Below are positions 13,905 to 28,403 of a stretch of 64,000 nucleotides of DNA, in pieces. Under the pieces are notes generated by a model. That model did not search any database and had not been told where the DNA came from. It worked only from the letters and a program-made list of their open reading frames with translations. This stretch comes from Acridotheres tristis (Eukaryota; Chordata; Aves; Passeriformes; Sturnidae). The stretch covers positions 5,529,491-5,593,490 of the forward strand of contig CM072905.1 in NCBI GenBank assembly GCA_037013685.1, given 5' to 3'. The first letter of the stretch is position 1. Each line of letters begins with the position of its first letter. Both the position numbers and the translations under genes were made by a program.

Positions 13905-14338
13905 GAGCAGCTCCAGGGACCAGCACAGAAATCCAGAGCAGCTCCAGGGACCAGCACAGAAATCCAGAGCAGCTCCAGGGACCAGCACAGAAATCCAGAG
14001 CAGCTCCAGGGACCAGCACAGAAATCCAGAGCAGCTCCGGGGACCAGCACAGAAATCCAGAGCAGCTCCAGGGACCAGCACAGAAATCCAGAGCAGCTCC
14101 AGGGACCAGCACAGAAATCCAGAACAGCTCCAGGGACCAGCACAGAAATCCAGAGCAGCTCCGGGGACCAGCACAGAAATCCAGAACAGCTCCAGGGACC
14201 AGCACAGAAATCCAGAGCAGCTCCAGGGACCAGCACAGAAATCCAGAACAGCTCCAGGGACCAGCACAGAAATCCAGAGCAGCTCCGGGGACCAGCACAG
14301 AAATCCAGAACAGCTCCAGGGACCAGCACAGAAATCCA
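13905..14338. repeat. Minisatellite, 31-bp unit, 14 copies, with higher-order dimers
   Basis: Exactly 14 units of 31 bp start every 31 bases from 13905 to 14308, each GAGCAGCTCCAGGGACCAGC followed by ACAGAAATCCA. Two sites vary: GAGC or GAAC at the start, and CTCCA or CTCCG after it. From unit 8 onward GAAC and GAGC types alternate strictly, with CTCCG in units 9 and 13, giving 62-bp dimers and a hint of a 124-bp period. Units 1-7 are all GAGC type. Because 31 is not a multiple of 3, a frame shifts at each unit, and long open frames on both strands are artefacts. Confidence 0.96.
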
Positions 14339-17300
14339 GAGCTTAACTGGAACAGTGTTTGTGCTTCACTGCAGCAGTCAAGGCTGCTCCTCTCTTTTGT
14401 TTCATCTCCCCTCCTTTCTTCCTCTCACAGCCCAAACACTTGCAGAGGAGTTCAGGTTAATTTACATCCTGCAGAAGGTAAATGGCAGAAACTGATTCTT
14501 GCAGTTCTGCACTAGGATTGACTTCTGGAAGTTTTGCAAGGAAATCTTGTCCCTCCTTATTCCATCAGGAGGAATCCACGTGTTCCTTTGGAATGGAGTT
14601 TCTGTTACCTGTGAGGCAGCAGTTCTCTGCTGTGCCTCATCTTCCACTCCCACCTGGGAATGGAGTGTTTGTACCTGTCAAAATGCACCTGGTTCATGCT
14701 GTGAAAAATAATTAATTGGACAATGGAGCTGCTTTGAATTTACATGTGTGACTCGTGCCACAGCCCTTCCTGTGTTTGTGGGATTGGGCCTTGGATATGG
14801 GAAAAGACTGATAAATGTTCTTCTAAACACCTGTGATTTCAGAACAATGGACGTTGCTGAACTGTCAGCACTTCTGAAAATGGCAATTTGTTTACTAGGA
14901 AATGAAAAGAACAAGCAGCTTTTGATGGTCAGGGCAGCAATGTCTGTGTGCTCTTGAAATTTCTGAAAAATATATTCATATTCTGTTCCACTTTGCCTGT
15001 GGTTCCCACACACACATGGCACCACTGGTAATATTTCTTTGGAGAACTAGTCCTGTGGGTAGATTTTGAAAGGGTGGGTCCAGCATTAATATAAACTCCA
15101 TTAACTCGAGCACATTTTGATTTGTAGAAGATTAATGGAGTATATAGGACCCAAACCACCTTTTTTCCTCCCTTATACAGATGATTTCATTTATTTCAAT
15201 GCATTTTTTAAATGAATCATGAAATACCAGGACATGACCCAGAAATACCTTACTTTTATCTATGAATAAAATGCTGTGCTCAGCATTGCAGACTTTGAGT
15301 AGAATTGAAATGATCCTGTAACACATCCACTTATAATTTAATACCAACTAAATATCTTTGGTGACTTGTGAAACAAGACATTTCCACAGTCTGTGCCTTT
15401 TGTGCCACTAACCTCTTGTTAACAGGATTAAGAAATCAATAGTTGTGCTGTCAAGAGAATGTAAATGTTTCCAAAGATGTGGGATATTTCTGCCCAGTAC
15501 TCCATTCAGAAATCGAGTATGCTGGCTGTTCTGCATGTTCATAATGAGTTGGAACCATTTCACATCTCTGAAATTCAGGGAAAAACTGTTAAAATACAGG
15601 TTGTACCTGACTAACTCAGAAAAAAAATAGACTAACCCATAATATGAGTTAAGCCTATTTGAAATCCCTAAAGTATAAACACGTGCTGGTGTAAATCCGT
15701 GGATATATAGATACAGTTCTACTCTGACACTACAGGTTTACACTGTTCATTGAATTAATAAAATGCTACAATACCCCCAGTGCAGATCCCATTTAGAAGT
15801 GTTTGGGTTAAACATGTCACACTACTGAGCTGACAGACTTCAGCTGTGTTGAACATTCACAAACCAAACCTGTTTTCTCACAGCTGTCTGGAATGCCAGA
15901 AATCTGTGTTTTAAAGTATTCCCATAAGATCCTGTTCCACTTCTCTGTTCATCCTATCACTGAATGCATTGTTTTATGCTCTGTTTCTCTTTGGTAGAGA
16001 AATGACTGATCTGCTGATCAGACAGGCACTTGCAAACCTGTCTTCTTGGAAATACAGGCATTTCTAGAGCAGCATATTCTTCCCATTTTATACTTTTTCC
16101 TGATACTTCAGTCTAAAATTGGTGAACCTGATGCACATTCCCACCAACTCCCTTTATCCCATTTAAAAATAGCCACACTGATATTGTGAGCTCAAACATG
16201 ACAGTTTTGCAGTTTTCTGTATTGAATATAGTGGAAGCTGTGTCAGCAATAAATATGTTGTTCTAGAAGAGACATGTTCCAGACTAGAGAAAGTGGGACC
16301 ATCAAAGAGATGGGCGATTGTCAAGGCAGTGTTTATATTTCACACTCCTCGTGTTTGTATTTCAAATGAGAGGGCTGTGAAGAAATCTGGAGAGCAGATG
16401 TAGTTCAGGGAAATGCAGACAAACAGGAAAGGCAGTATGGGTGTTCAGATAACTACAGACAAAGCCATTTTAGGTGGCCAGACACGCTGACAGAAGTGCC
16501 CATGAAAATGTTCTGCTGGTTGTGTGGAGAGCTGCACTGAGCCCTTGGAATTGTTTCTGGAGGCAGAAGCTCGGCTAGCAGAGTAGTCTGGTGTAAAACT
16601 TTGACATCAAGTGTCCTGCTGCAGCTGTCCCTGTGTGCAGCCTTGGCAGAGCCCTGCCAGGGTGGAATCCCTGCTCCCTCCTGCCCCTGTGCCAGCTGAG
16701 CTTTGGGCACTCACTGCAGGGGTTGTTTCTGCCTGCCTTTGTCTCAGAGCAAGGTTCAAAACACAATTAAGATCCAGAAAAGGCAAACCAGGCCTTAATC
16801 AGCAATTCAGCTTTTAGAACTCTGGCCTTGAAGGTAGAGCAATATAAAGAAGGTCTGATGAAAAACAGAGGGGGAAATAAGGAAGAGCAGTAATAGACAG
16901 ATTTGGGAAATTAGAGCTATTACCCACCCTTCACCCAGGATTCAGGTTTCATTCAGACTGCATCTTTATCTGCTGTGTGAAGATATACCAGAAGCTCAAT
17001 GGAAAAACCATCTGTGGGATAATTGTCCATTTTTTCCTTCATTTCACCCATTTTCAGTGAAGCTTAGAGACCCAGCACCAACACTTCACTAGTAAGAGGC
17101 TTCCCCTTCTATCCAGACCTTCTGCCAGCTGGAAGACACCTTCTGGTCTCTCTAACCATTCCCCACTGCCAGAGCAGAGCACCACAGGTACAAGTAAATA
17201 ACTTGGCAAGTGAAATCCCCTTGTAAACCTCACATCCAGCTCCCTGCACAAAGGGGAACCCGGGGACTCACCAGGTCTCACAGCTGGGAGTATTCCCTGT

Positions 17301-20300
17301 TAGTAACACAGTCCCCTCCTGCACAGAGGGACATTCAAGGCACATTTCTGTGTTCTCAGGTGCTTCCTCAGACCTCTGTCCAGAGCAGGGGAGCCCCTCA
17401 CACTGGGCTGTAAGAATTGTCCTGGTAAAGGATCCCTTTTCACCTGCATCAGCTCTTTATAATCCAAGCCAAGAGAGTTTCTCATATTTATAAGGGGAAA
17501 AGGAATCTTTCCCCACTGTATTGACTCCAAAGCCAAGGGCATTTCCTGAGATACCAGTGGCAAATCAGTGCCTTCCTGAGCAGATTTGTCTTGGCAGCCC
17601 TGTGTAAAAATAAGAAATAACTTTACACACTCATGTTTTACACAAGTCTTTCTTCCTACCCTTTAAAGTTTGAGCCTGTTTTGCCTTCCTCCTAATCCTA
17701 TCTCACAGCAGGAAATGAGTAAATAATTCCAGTGGGTGCACTGGCAATTTGGCCAGTACTAAATCCACAACAAAAATTGGTGCATTGGCTGGGGAAGCTC
17801 AAATTGGCAAATCAGAACCACTACAGCTCCCCAGCATGTTCAAGGAGAGGGGAGCAAAGCAAAGCATTAGAGAATGAAATCATGTGTACACCAGTGCATG
17901 CACAATGGACATTAAGGTTATTCCAGATTTATACTAATAGAAGAAAAAGTAAAATCTGCAATCCTGTGACCCCTGTCCACTGTTCTTTGTGCTCCTCTGC
18001 AGGCTGCTGGCATCCTTTAAAGCTGTCTGAAGCATCTGCTTGAGAGATGCATTTCCAGAGTGAGCTGAGATGGCAGATAGCTACAGGAAGGATTTTAACA
18101 GCTGTTAAAAAAAAATAAAATAAAAATATGATGGAAGCAATTCTCTTTGGGAAATAGCTTTACATATTTCATAGCACCTGGCTTAATAGCTGTGATGCCC
18201 AATCCATGTTAGCAGTCCCCAGGCACAGGAGAAACACAAATAGTGAGCAGCTGCTTTGTGGAGGCCACAAACACATCATCAAAAATTAAAACAGAGTTCA
18301 GGGGTTGTATAATGGAGATTTACAGAGCTAACAACAATATCTGGGCCATTTTCACATACCCCCCTGCAGTCAGGCTCCTTACATAGGCTGCTGCTTGGCC
18401 TGATTCGATTCCCGTAGCTTCTCTTGGACAAAACAAAACACCCAAAAGTTTTAGTTTTATATTCTGGGAGGGTTCTCACCTGGAAACAACACAAACATAA
18501 CCTGAGAAGCCTGAATAAAATCCAAGGGTCACAGTTTGAGTTGAGGCAGTTGAGGCGAAAAGAGGGAAATACGTGAGAAAAAGCTGTCCAAAACTGGTAT
18601 TGCCCAATTTTTCCCATTCCCTCTTAAAAATAAGGAGCACAGGGCCTGTCCATCCATCTGTTTTGAACCTGAAGCTTTATGGAAAATTTGGTTTTTTGAT
18701 ACGAGGACCTTTTGAGATGCTCAGAAGTTCCCAAACTGGGGCAATCTACCTTCTTAGGAGGGTTAAAACAGAAGCATCAGCTCTGCCTACCCCGTCTGTC
18801 TCCTCCTGCATCCTCAGAGCACATTAGTCCAGATAATGCAGCAGAGGAGGAGCAAGCACCACAACTTCCCAGGATACAGCTCCATTGTTTCCAGGCTGCA
18901 CAGAGCTGTAAAATGCAGGTATCAAAGCAGCAATGCTGTTTTTGTTGCCCTGAGGATTGTTTTTCTGTGGGGGGAATGGGAGAGGGGAGGGGATGCCCAG
19001 CTCAGGGTGACATCCTCAGAGCTGGCAGGTGAGTTCTGCAGGGCACAAAAACAGCAGTGCTGGGATCATTCAGTGGGAAATAAAGTGCTGATGGAGCACA
19101 CGGGTTTGGAGCTTTGGAAAAGCTGAGTGACAGTGTGTTGTCATGGATGGATCTATAGGTTTTTTTCTCTTTCAGTTAGAAACTGGTCCCAAACCAAATT
19201 GTCCAGGTCAAACGGGCCAAAGTCTAAACAGGTTAAAATCAAATCTTGCTTTAATAAGCAAAAAGTGTAGCCCATCTTCACTGACAGTTTTTTTGCTCTT
19301 TGTTTAAAAAGAACTGGATTTTTATGGGACTGTTTTGAACTTAGTTATCTTATTTGTTTAAGTATAGCCGAGTACAGAATGCTTGAAACATGCACTGGAA
19401 CCATATTAAACTTTAACAAATAAAGTGCTAGAGTACCAGAGGTTTCGTGTTAGGCTAAAAATGTTAGGTCTGGAAAAAAGAGTCCAGGTTTCCATTTTTA
19501 TTTCCTCACATAAAATTAATAATTAATCTAGGTTTCTATTAAGGAAGACTTTGTTGTTGATGGAAAGGATAAAAACAGCATGCAGAGGGTCAGTGAGACC
19601 AATGTGACATGGTGTAGACTTGCTTGGTCACCAGCTCGTGTGGTAATGCAAACTTCAGAAAAACACACAAATTCTGCACAAGAATCCTTACAGGTCTTTG
19701 GCTTTAATCCCTGATTTCTACACTTGGCCAGCAGAATGAATAATTGCTACCCTTCTGCTTTTGTTTGTATTTCCTTGTAGCCTAACCCATCGAGATGGGA
19801 TTCAAACACAAGCAATAAATCAAAGCAGCTGCCATGGCACCTTTATTGTTTCTGTGATTTCATCAGTTGACACTGGATGGGTGGGACAAGATCAAGAAAA
19901 ATCCCCGCGCTGAAACTTATGAGGGAGAATTTAAAACTTTCTGAGCAACTGATTCAAGTTTAAGTCGAATGAAATGTTGCATATCTGCTCTGAGCCATCC
20001 CAATAGCTGCAGGTACTGCTGCAAAGTGGTTTTGTTCCTAAGATGTTCACCTGCAGCTCAGATAGAGGAGTCAGAGTCTGATTTAGCCCTAGATGTGTAT
20101 TAAAACAAAAAAAAAATGAATGCTACCCATGGGCAGGATGGTTATAGAGGAAGGATACTGTGCCTGGCACTACATCCTGCTCAGGTTCTCTCTCCTCAGG
20201 TAACAGTCCCAAGGCATGGAAATGCCTCTTCTTCTCCAATTGACCCCTTGAGTATCTCCTTAGAGAGTTCTGCAGGCTGGAAATTACAAGAAGGCAGTAA

Positions 20301-20369
20301 AACAGTGAAAGGAAAGACTTAAGACTGTGATCCTGGATTACACTGCTGAGCCATAAGAACCATATACCT
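14339..20369. other. Intronic sequence, block 3
   Basis: Unique sequence. Just after the 31-bp minisatellite there is a very strong acceptor-like tract (AG at 14429-14430) followed 47 nt later by GTAAAT, with no supported reading frame. An A-rich stretch lies at 18107-18126. Moderately GC-richer segments occur at 16450-16800, 17050-17560 and 18620-19130. No gene was recognised. Confidence 0.55.
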
Positions 20370-20580
20370 AGAATTATGGGAAGAAATTAATAGAAAATTG
20401 AGGCTGAATATCAGGAAAAGCTTTCCAACACTGAGAGCTAGTCGGCTGTGAAGGAATCTCCCACGTGAAACAATTGATGCTCTCTCTTGGTACTCGAGAG
20501 TCTCAAAACCCAGCTGGGCAAAGTGTGCTGTGAGGAACATCCTGAAGAATTCTTGCAAGATCTTTTTCTCCTCACGTGCA
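20370..20580 (+). mobile_element. Degraded CR1 LINE 3'-end fragment
   Basis: The stretch containing TTGAGGCTGAATATCAGGAA and later TCTCAAAACCCAGCTGGGCA follows the order of the well-known 3' region of avian CR1: a framework and 'ATTAGGAAAAA..TTCTTACTG' block, then a 'CTGGAGGTGTTCAAGAC' block. The bases are heavily diverged, so this is an old 5'-truncated copy in sense orientation relative to CA10. Boundaries are approximate. Confidence 0.6.
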
Positions 20581-23500
20581 CACAAGACACTGTGGCCCTG
20601 AGAGGAAGCCCCCATTCCTCTACTTGCCTTGTCAGTGATGCTCCTAAAGTTTGTTATTACATGAGGTTAAAAATTTTCAGCTGGAATATTTAGTTGCTCT
20701 CTCACTATATGAAGTCTTCATGACTGGTACCTGTCAGTGTCTGATATACACAACACAGAACATTTATTTTTCAGTCAGGAATTTCTCTCAGCCCCGCTTC
20801 AATTGTTCTTCCTAGAAACATAGGGCTTGTAACATTCATTTTAAACGTTTTAACCTAAAATATTTAAGTGGGCTCTGTAGCCTTTTTCAGAGCAATTGTT
20901 GTTGTTATTAATGACATCCCAGAAGCAGTTTATAACCATCTCTATGCATTTCTTTGCACTTGGAATTTGCAGGTTGAGCCTCCATAGCACAGGGTGTGAC
21001 AGTTTTTATCTGGTTTTATTTTTATTACTGAGTACAAATGTAAAGTTAGTCTGTAATGTTACTGCTGCCCTGCAGCTCTGGTAGTTTTTTTATGCTCTGT
21101 CTTTTTAATGTGTAGTTTTTCTTCCAAATGCCTCTTCTGCTGTTTACTGGAGTTGTGAAGTATTTACCAACTTCATGAGATGTGACCGATGCATAAGGAG
21201 GAAAAGGGATTTGATTATTTAAATTGCATGGAAAAATATGCACACTGTCAAAACAAACAGTGTAGGATTGCATTTTCTCTTACACTCTACAAATCAGGAG
21301 TAACTGCATTGGAAATCGTGGAGTAAACCCAATTTAAATACCACTAAAATCAGATCTCCCAGTCTGATAAACAAAAATACTGAGGTTTAAAGGTGACATT
21401 TTAATTTGAAAATTGTTTAAGTTTTACTTGCTGTCAGCGAGGCTAAAAATAATTAAAATTGGCATAAAATATTTTCCAAATCCTGGTCATTTTCTTTCCT
21501 TTCACTACACTTCCTACAATCAGTTTTTCTCATTTTATGTGGGTTTTGTGGGTTTTTTTTTTGCAGTAGTCATAACATTTTGCTATTATTGCATTTATTA
21601 TTCATTATTTTGGATATGATACTGCACCAGTTGGCAAGGATCTCAGGGAATGTTTTCATATCAAATCTGGGTTTAAAGTTTCCATACCAAGCTGGGTATT
21701 TGGAATTGTTTGAAGCGTGCTGAAGTTGGGACTGGCTTGGGTCAATCAGCATAAACTGAGTAATGAACTCAGAATACTCCAGATTTGTGTCAGTGCAGCT
21801 GAGTTAATGATCTGATTCCTAAAGAGGGATTGGAAGTGTTGAGTTTCACTGAGGCTGCATCAATGCAGAGAGATGGGCATTTCCAGAAGTAATTTGATCA
21901 AAAAAGGTGAGTGAATAAATTTTACACTGTAGGTACCCTTTGCTCTCCCCTAAGTGTAATGGTAGAAAAGACTATTAGTTTAAAGCAAGATGATTCTATA
22001 TTAAACAGCAAAAATAAGATTACTCAGAAAAAAAGTACACGTGTGCTGGGACTGCACAGCCTGGCCTTAAATCCTGACATAGAAATGACTCTGAAATATT
22101 ATGTACCTGAGAAAAAGGCCATAGGTTGATTCAGTTTGGTTTTTAAAAGGATCCAGATTTTGTTTATTAATATTTCGTTGCTGATGTTCAGTGCAGAGTA
22201 TAAGAAGATGAAATATTTATGCTCTCTTACAGTTATCTCAAGAAAAGATAGCATTGAGCATCATCTGATTATATTATACTTCTGTAGTTTAAAAGATTTT
22301 CCAATTTTATCTATTGATAAAATTACTTGAAGCTGAGGATTAAAGAGAAAGGTTTAAAGCAGAAAAGCTGATTTAAGATTGAAGATCTTTCTTAGCAGCA
22401 TCCATTTAAAGTTAATCTTTGATCATCTGTGAAGCTGATTACCTAATATACAAAACCTATAAAAATTATTTTCTTTTATTATGCAATACAAATATTGTGT
22501 TCTTTCAAATTCAGTTGATCATGAGTAACATTCAGAAGATCTGTTAAGGAAATATTAGTGAGAAATGTAACTGAGAGCTCCAAACACACCGGGATGGAAG
22601 GAGGGGAAGGACAGAGGAAAGCTTTGTGGTTGTCACTCAGTGAAATGGAATCCCAGGATCACAGAGAGGGCTTGTAGAGGCAGAGTTCCTGCTCTAAAAG
22701 GAGTGAAGATTTTAATATTTAAACATACAAGAGGATCATGAGATGCTCTTACAGTCTGTCTATTGATTACACATCCTCTTCAGCCCAGATATGAAATACC
22801 CCAGATATTCCTTGATGCATCATTGCCAAAATAAAAACAAATACTGTGTTCAGCTTGCCAGAGTTTCTCACTGAGCCTCCTCAATATTTATTCCTTGCAG
22901 TCCCTCAGTAACTGATTTCAGCTGACTCTGTCCCAGTTACCCACAACAGCAACAACAACATCTTCCCGAGGCCAGGAGCATCCCTGCAATCTCTGCATGG
23001 CACAGCTCTGAAAATGACTCCACTGCAGGGTCTCTTCTCAGCATTTCTGCCTGTCAGGAGCTTTACACAGAAAGCAGAAGTTTCCTGAAGTTTTCACATC
23101 CCCAGGCTTACTGTAAATGGGGTTTTCATGGAATCGTTTTACAACTCCCCAAAACCAAAGGGGGTGGGGGTGGAGGAAAGAAGATGGGCAACAAAGGCAT
23201 CACTACTGATTAGCAGAATCCAGGCAAGAATTAAACACCTGGAGAGTCATTTCTCAGTTTATAAATCACTTTGTCACCATCCCTGCACTTTGTTTTACAC
23301 GTTTTGAATGATACAAGAGATTTAAAGGCCTCTCTGCTCCCGTCCTGTTTGTATTCCAAAGGTTCAGTTAACAGTGCACTGTGCCAAATTAATTTAAGTC
23401 CAGAACAGTCTTGAGCAATTCAGAAAGCTTCTGGGGCATTTCATTTTCTATACCTTCAGATTGTTGCCTTTTACTTACATTTATATAACAAAACAGAGGG

Positions 23501-26500
23501 CATAACACTGAGATTTAGGGTTACTTTAGCTGGAAGACAAAGTCTTGCTTGCCACAGATGAAGATTTCCCATTATCCAGATGTGAAACCTTCCCATCTGA
23601 TTTCTCTATGAAGCCGTGACAATTTGTTTGTCATGCCTTCTGTCACACAAACCCATCACACATTTATTTTTCATGTCCATTTGGTGGCCCTCAGCTTGAA
23701 ATTAAGGGGCAGGCTTTATTGATCTTACATTCAGGCAGGCTTTGGATAAGCGTTTTGAAGGGAAAAAAATTCTCTTTTCAACATCTAATTTGGACAAAAA
23801 AAGATTTAAGTGTAGGATATTTCTGGGTAAAATGTGTCACTGGCAGATCAGCAGTGCTTTTAAGTGTTTTCATGTTGTCAGAAATTGCAGCTGTTGAGAT
23901 GATTCCAGGTAAAACCAATTTGCTCATTAAATGTGGTTTGGTTGGCACAAAAATTTGTCCTGGGAAGTGCATTGTCTGAACTCAGGTGTGATTAAAGAGG
24001 ATGCAGGAGTACAGAGATCCAGTCAAGGGAATCTTAGGTGTTGGACATGAAGAGAATGTTCTGCTTGCAGGGCTTAATCCCATGAAAAGATAGAACAGAG
24101 TTTCCCAGGCAGGAATTACTGTTTTATGTACTGAATTTTCATTATGAGTAGTCACTTCTGGTTTTTATTTGTTTTCGTACTTAATCTTTGGGGTTTTATG
24201 GTTTTAGAAGGCTTGGTATCAATAAGCATTAAATTCAATTTCATAGTGTTTGTGAGACCTATTTTCTCAGAAAAATGCTTCTCAAGGCATAAAGTTACTG
24301 TCACATCTGAGAAAAGATTCACAAAGAAAAATGAAAAGATTCCCAAAGATGAAAATGTTTATCTGTTTTCTAAACGACTTGGACTGTTTAAAGAGTTCCT
24401 GTTTTAAATAGCCCAAATAATTCCCTTTGCTTGCTTAGAGAAATAAAATCTAATTTATAGTAATTAAAGCACTAACCTGATTAAAAATTATCCCCATCAT
24501 CCTGTATTTAATACCCAGCAGCTTTGCTGCTGAGGCAGTGTTGGTTTACGCTGAGAAGGGATTGCTCTGTTGAACAGGCAAGTTCAGCAGCAGATAAAAC
24601 AGGAGAAACTGGAGCAGCTGAAAGTGGAAAAGAAATTGGTAATTTTAGAAGTATTTTTTTTAATTCCCTGTGTGTTTATTTGACCAGCAATAACAGTTTT
24701 GTGGGGGAAGAGGAGAATGTGCTTCAGAAATAGCTGGAGGTGCTGGAGGGTTTTTCCTCCTGGAGGCTCAGAGAGCTCCATCCTGTGCTGGTACAGATTT
24801 TTGACGTTTGGGGAGATGCCTTTGGCTTCACCTTCCATGTCTGCACTCACAGCCAGTAAAACACAAAAACAGTGAACTGGAGTTCACAAGATTTTCCAGG
24901 AGTATTGACCCCTGAACTCCAAAAGGAAGGGAAAAATGTTTTTTAAAATTTGCTATTGCTGTTTTAGCACATCATATTTTTGTACATGGAAGTTGTGGAA
25001 TACAGCCCTAGAACCCCCCTTCTTTAGAAAGGGATGGTACTATGGATCCTTCCAGAATGAAAGTGTATAAAAACTTTGTCTTAAGAATGAGGCATAAGTT
25101 ATGACCTTTTAGCACAGAAAGTTTTAGGTAGAGAAAGGGTATTAATCTTCGTTATTTCTATAGGAGAGGAAAAAACCCTCATTTTAACCTTTTAGATTCT
25201 CATTCTAACCTTTTGTATTCCTTTTGAAATTTAGATTCAGGGTTTTTTCTCTTCAACACTAAGAGAAGTTGTTGGAGCAGAATCACTCCTACCCTGCATT
25301 GTAGTGTTGCATGCTAGTTATTATTATTCTTTCTAGAGGATCAGACTCCATAAATTAGATATTATGAATTACAGCCTTGCAGTAACCTTACAAAATCAGA
25401 GGCATTTCAAGTCTATGAGTGCAATTCAACCTACCATCTCATTAAGTTGTTAAAAAACTCTTCTTGGATAAAGGACAGCAAATAGGTTGAAGATATTTTT
25501 ACCATCTACAGTTATCTAACTGTAACTCATGTTTCAAAGGAATGTAAATGATGCTTTTATTGAGTGAATTGGGAGTTCGTTAGTTAGAAACAATATCCCA
25601 TTTCCCAGAGTCAAAGATCCTACATAATACAGGGAGTAAAAGGAGATACATAACCTCAGAGGTACCTATTTTTTTCTCCATTTCAGTTTCCAGTGAATAA
25701 AAAAGCAAGTGCAGTGTACCATATTACATTATAAACTGGAAGTATATTAAAAATGAATCATTCTCATGCATCATATCCTGCTTTTTAAAGGAAAAATATG
25801 CATTAAAAAGATTTGTTCAATCATAGGTCTGCCTTCTGGCATCAGAGATCAATGTGCAGTCTGATTAAGTTGTGCTCTATAGATTTCTGCAGTCAAGTTC
25901 ATCAAAGAACCCATTTCTCTTCCTCTAATGATGCTTGAACCCAAAGTTCTTCTCTGAAGTACTTTAATTTTCACTTGGTCATTACAAGAAGACAGTAACT
26001 TAATGAACTGCAAATAGGAGACGAAAGTAACATAAATCATTTTGCATCCTTTTTTGTGGTATTAGCATAACACTTCTTTCATCATTTTAATGCCTCCAGT
26101 GTTTTCTGCACATATGACGGTAAAAATTAAATTATACTGCATTTTTTGTAATCCAGCGTACCAATAAAAATATCAAATCATTAGAATAATCAAGATAAAT
26201 TAAGGCCAGCAAACTGTAATATTATTTTACATTGTGCTACAGTAATTGTTAAAAGTGAGTTTCCTGCTGAGATAAAAGAACGTTTAACATTTATCATAAA
26301 TAATCAGTAAAAATTTGTAAACTATTCTTCTGTGAAGACCTGCTCCAAAACACTAATTTGAAAGATATAAGCCACTGGTGTCTTGCCTTGGTGCTTCTGA
26401 CTGAAGGTAATATTCAGGACTCTAAAATGAGATTGTAATTGAAGATTTTTTTATCTCTGGCCTCCTGTTTCTGGCTTCTCACTGTGAACAGTTTTTTTTG

Positions 26501-27146
26501 TAACCCCAAAAATCACATTGCCTTTATATTTTTCTAAAACAGCAACTAAGTCAATCATGCCAAAGAAAATACCTGAAAATGTAAACAAAAATAAAAGCAC
26601 GAATCACATTCCAAGGTAGTAAAAAAGCAGAGTGAGAGGATAGAAATAATTTCTGGTGTCATTTTTCTGGGTTCAGTGCACTGGTCTGGAATCCATTGCA
26701 CTGTATGGGCAGTTGGGAGCCAGCAGAAAATGAGGATTCTGGAGGATGTGCTTGACAAGAACCAGGCTGATGTGCTTTGGACAGCACAGGAGCAGCAAAA
26801 CCTGGCACCTTTGGGGCACGGTGCAGCCCCAGCTGCCAGACTGCCAGGGCTTTTGAGAAAGTCCCTTTGTGTCAGAGTCATTAAAACATTTCTGCAAATT
26901 TCCCACTTCGATTCTGTGCAAAAATCTGTACTAAGAGCAATAAGGAAAAGGGAATGCCACGTGGTAGGAGGGTAAATATTGCTTCAAAATAATGATATGA
27001 AAATAAAATGAGTGTGAAGCACCTGCTCTTTGATCCAAGGGATGAAACCTGCAGAGAGAGGAGCCCCTCCTGCTGCCACTCTTCCTCCCTCACCCTCCTC
27101 ATCCCCTCTGTGCTCCAAAACCAAAGGTGACATTTCTCTGGCAGTC
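20581..27146. other. Intronic sequence, block 4
   Basis: AT-rich unique sequence, particularly 21400-21620 and 22130-22520. A purine-rich segment at 24565-24637 could encode a coiled-coil-like peptide between weak splice-like signals. A G-rich run lies at 23159-23176. Nothing else could be supported. Confidence 0.5.
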
Positions 27147-27171
27147 TTTTTTTTTTTTTTTTTTTTTTTTT
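27147..27171. repeat. Poly(T) tract, 25 nt
   Basis: An uninterrupted run of 25 T. It could be a simple repeat or the reversed tail of an old retroposed sequence; no adjoining element was recognised. Confidence 0.9.
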
Positions 27172-28403
27172 AAGCTACACTAATTTTGCATCCCTATTTT
27201 TCTTCCTACAATCTGCCTATTAATGAAAAGTTTTCAATATATTAAATTAGGATATGTTCTCAGTGCCACTGGAGTGCTTGTTTTAACTCCTGGGTGTTGC
27301 TTGTAGGGGATGAGGTCCTGGGCACTTGCCATGTTCTGGAAAGGCTCTGACATATATGTATAAATAAAATTAACATTTCTGGTCACTGGAGCCTCTTAAC
27401 CATTTTGTTTTTAATGGAATTAAAAGATGGATTTAATTGCAAATGAATTATTCTAAATTGTCGTTTACACTTTTGCAGTGTAATGATTTGAAAAATTGAA
27501 ATCTTTTTAGCAGAAGTGCTCAGTGAAAACTGAAAGCAGTGGCTAAAAAGGGATTTTATGTAACTTTTGGAAAATAAGAGTTTTCTGAATTTGGCACTGC
27601 TATACTTCACTCTATCTGAGCAGCATCCTTATAAAACCAGAATGGGGAGAAAATCACTGCAGTAGCTCTGCAAATGGGACCCGTGGTGGCTTTAGGTATT
27701 TGTTATTAAACACAAAATAACACTTAGGGTACTGAGCATCCCCCAAATGAAGGAAGAAATCCTTCACAGGCAATCCTGGGCAATCACCTATACAGGTAAT
27801 TCTCCTGAAATAGTAAACTGTTTAGCTCCATATGCTTTAATGTCTTTTATGCATTTCTTTCTTCATTTATTTTAGAAAATTATCTTATTTCAGTAGTAGC
27901 TCTAACGGGAGCTGTTGCACAGTATTAGGCAACAAAAGCAGCTTAGTCCTGTTAAAATACCTTTAAATATCGTGTGCTATTTTTTTACAAACATAAAGCT
28001 ACTTGAGATTTCAGTTCAGCGTTATGAAACTCTCTATAAATGCAGGATAAAGCAGTTCTTTATTAGATTTCTTAGTTATTGAGACAAATACTGTTACTCC
28101 TGCTCCCACCTGGGATTTGCTCTAATAACCATCAGAGGAAGAGGAGGAGGAGATCTTTGCCTTTTAATTACATACAAATCACTGGCATTATCCAGCTGTA
28201 TTTAGGACTGGGATCCAATCCTAAAACATAAATTCCATCATTAAAAAATTATCGTTATTCTTTCATGTATTTCAGGCAAGTGAAAACTTTCCTTCAGCAT
28301 TAAATTTACATTTTCAGAAATGCATACAGTAGCAACTGCAGTGGTCACTGTTAACCAAAAGTTAAGAAATTGCAGTTCTCTGTGTCACTCTGTTGCCATT
28401 ATC

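Noticed and set aside
13598..14515. A 305-residue open frame and several long opposite-strand frames
   Set aside because: The length comes from the 31-bp minisatellite, which happens to lack stops. All frames read the same repeat, so this is not a gene.
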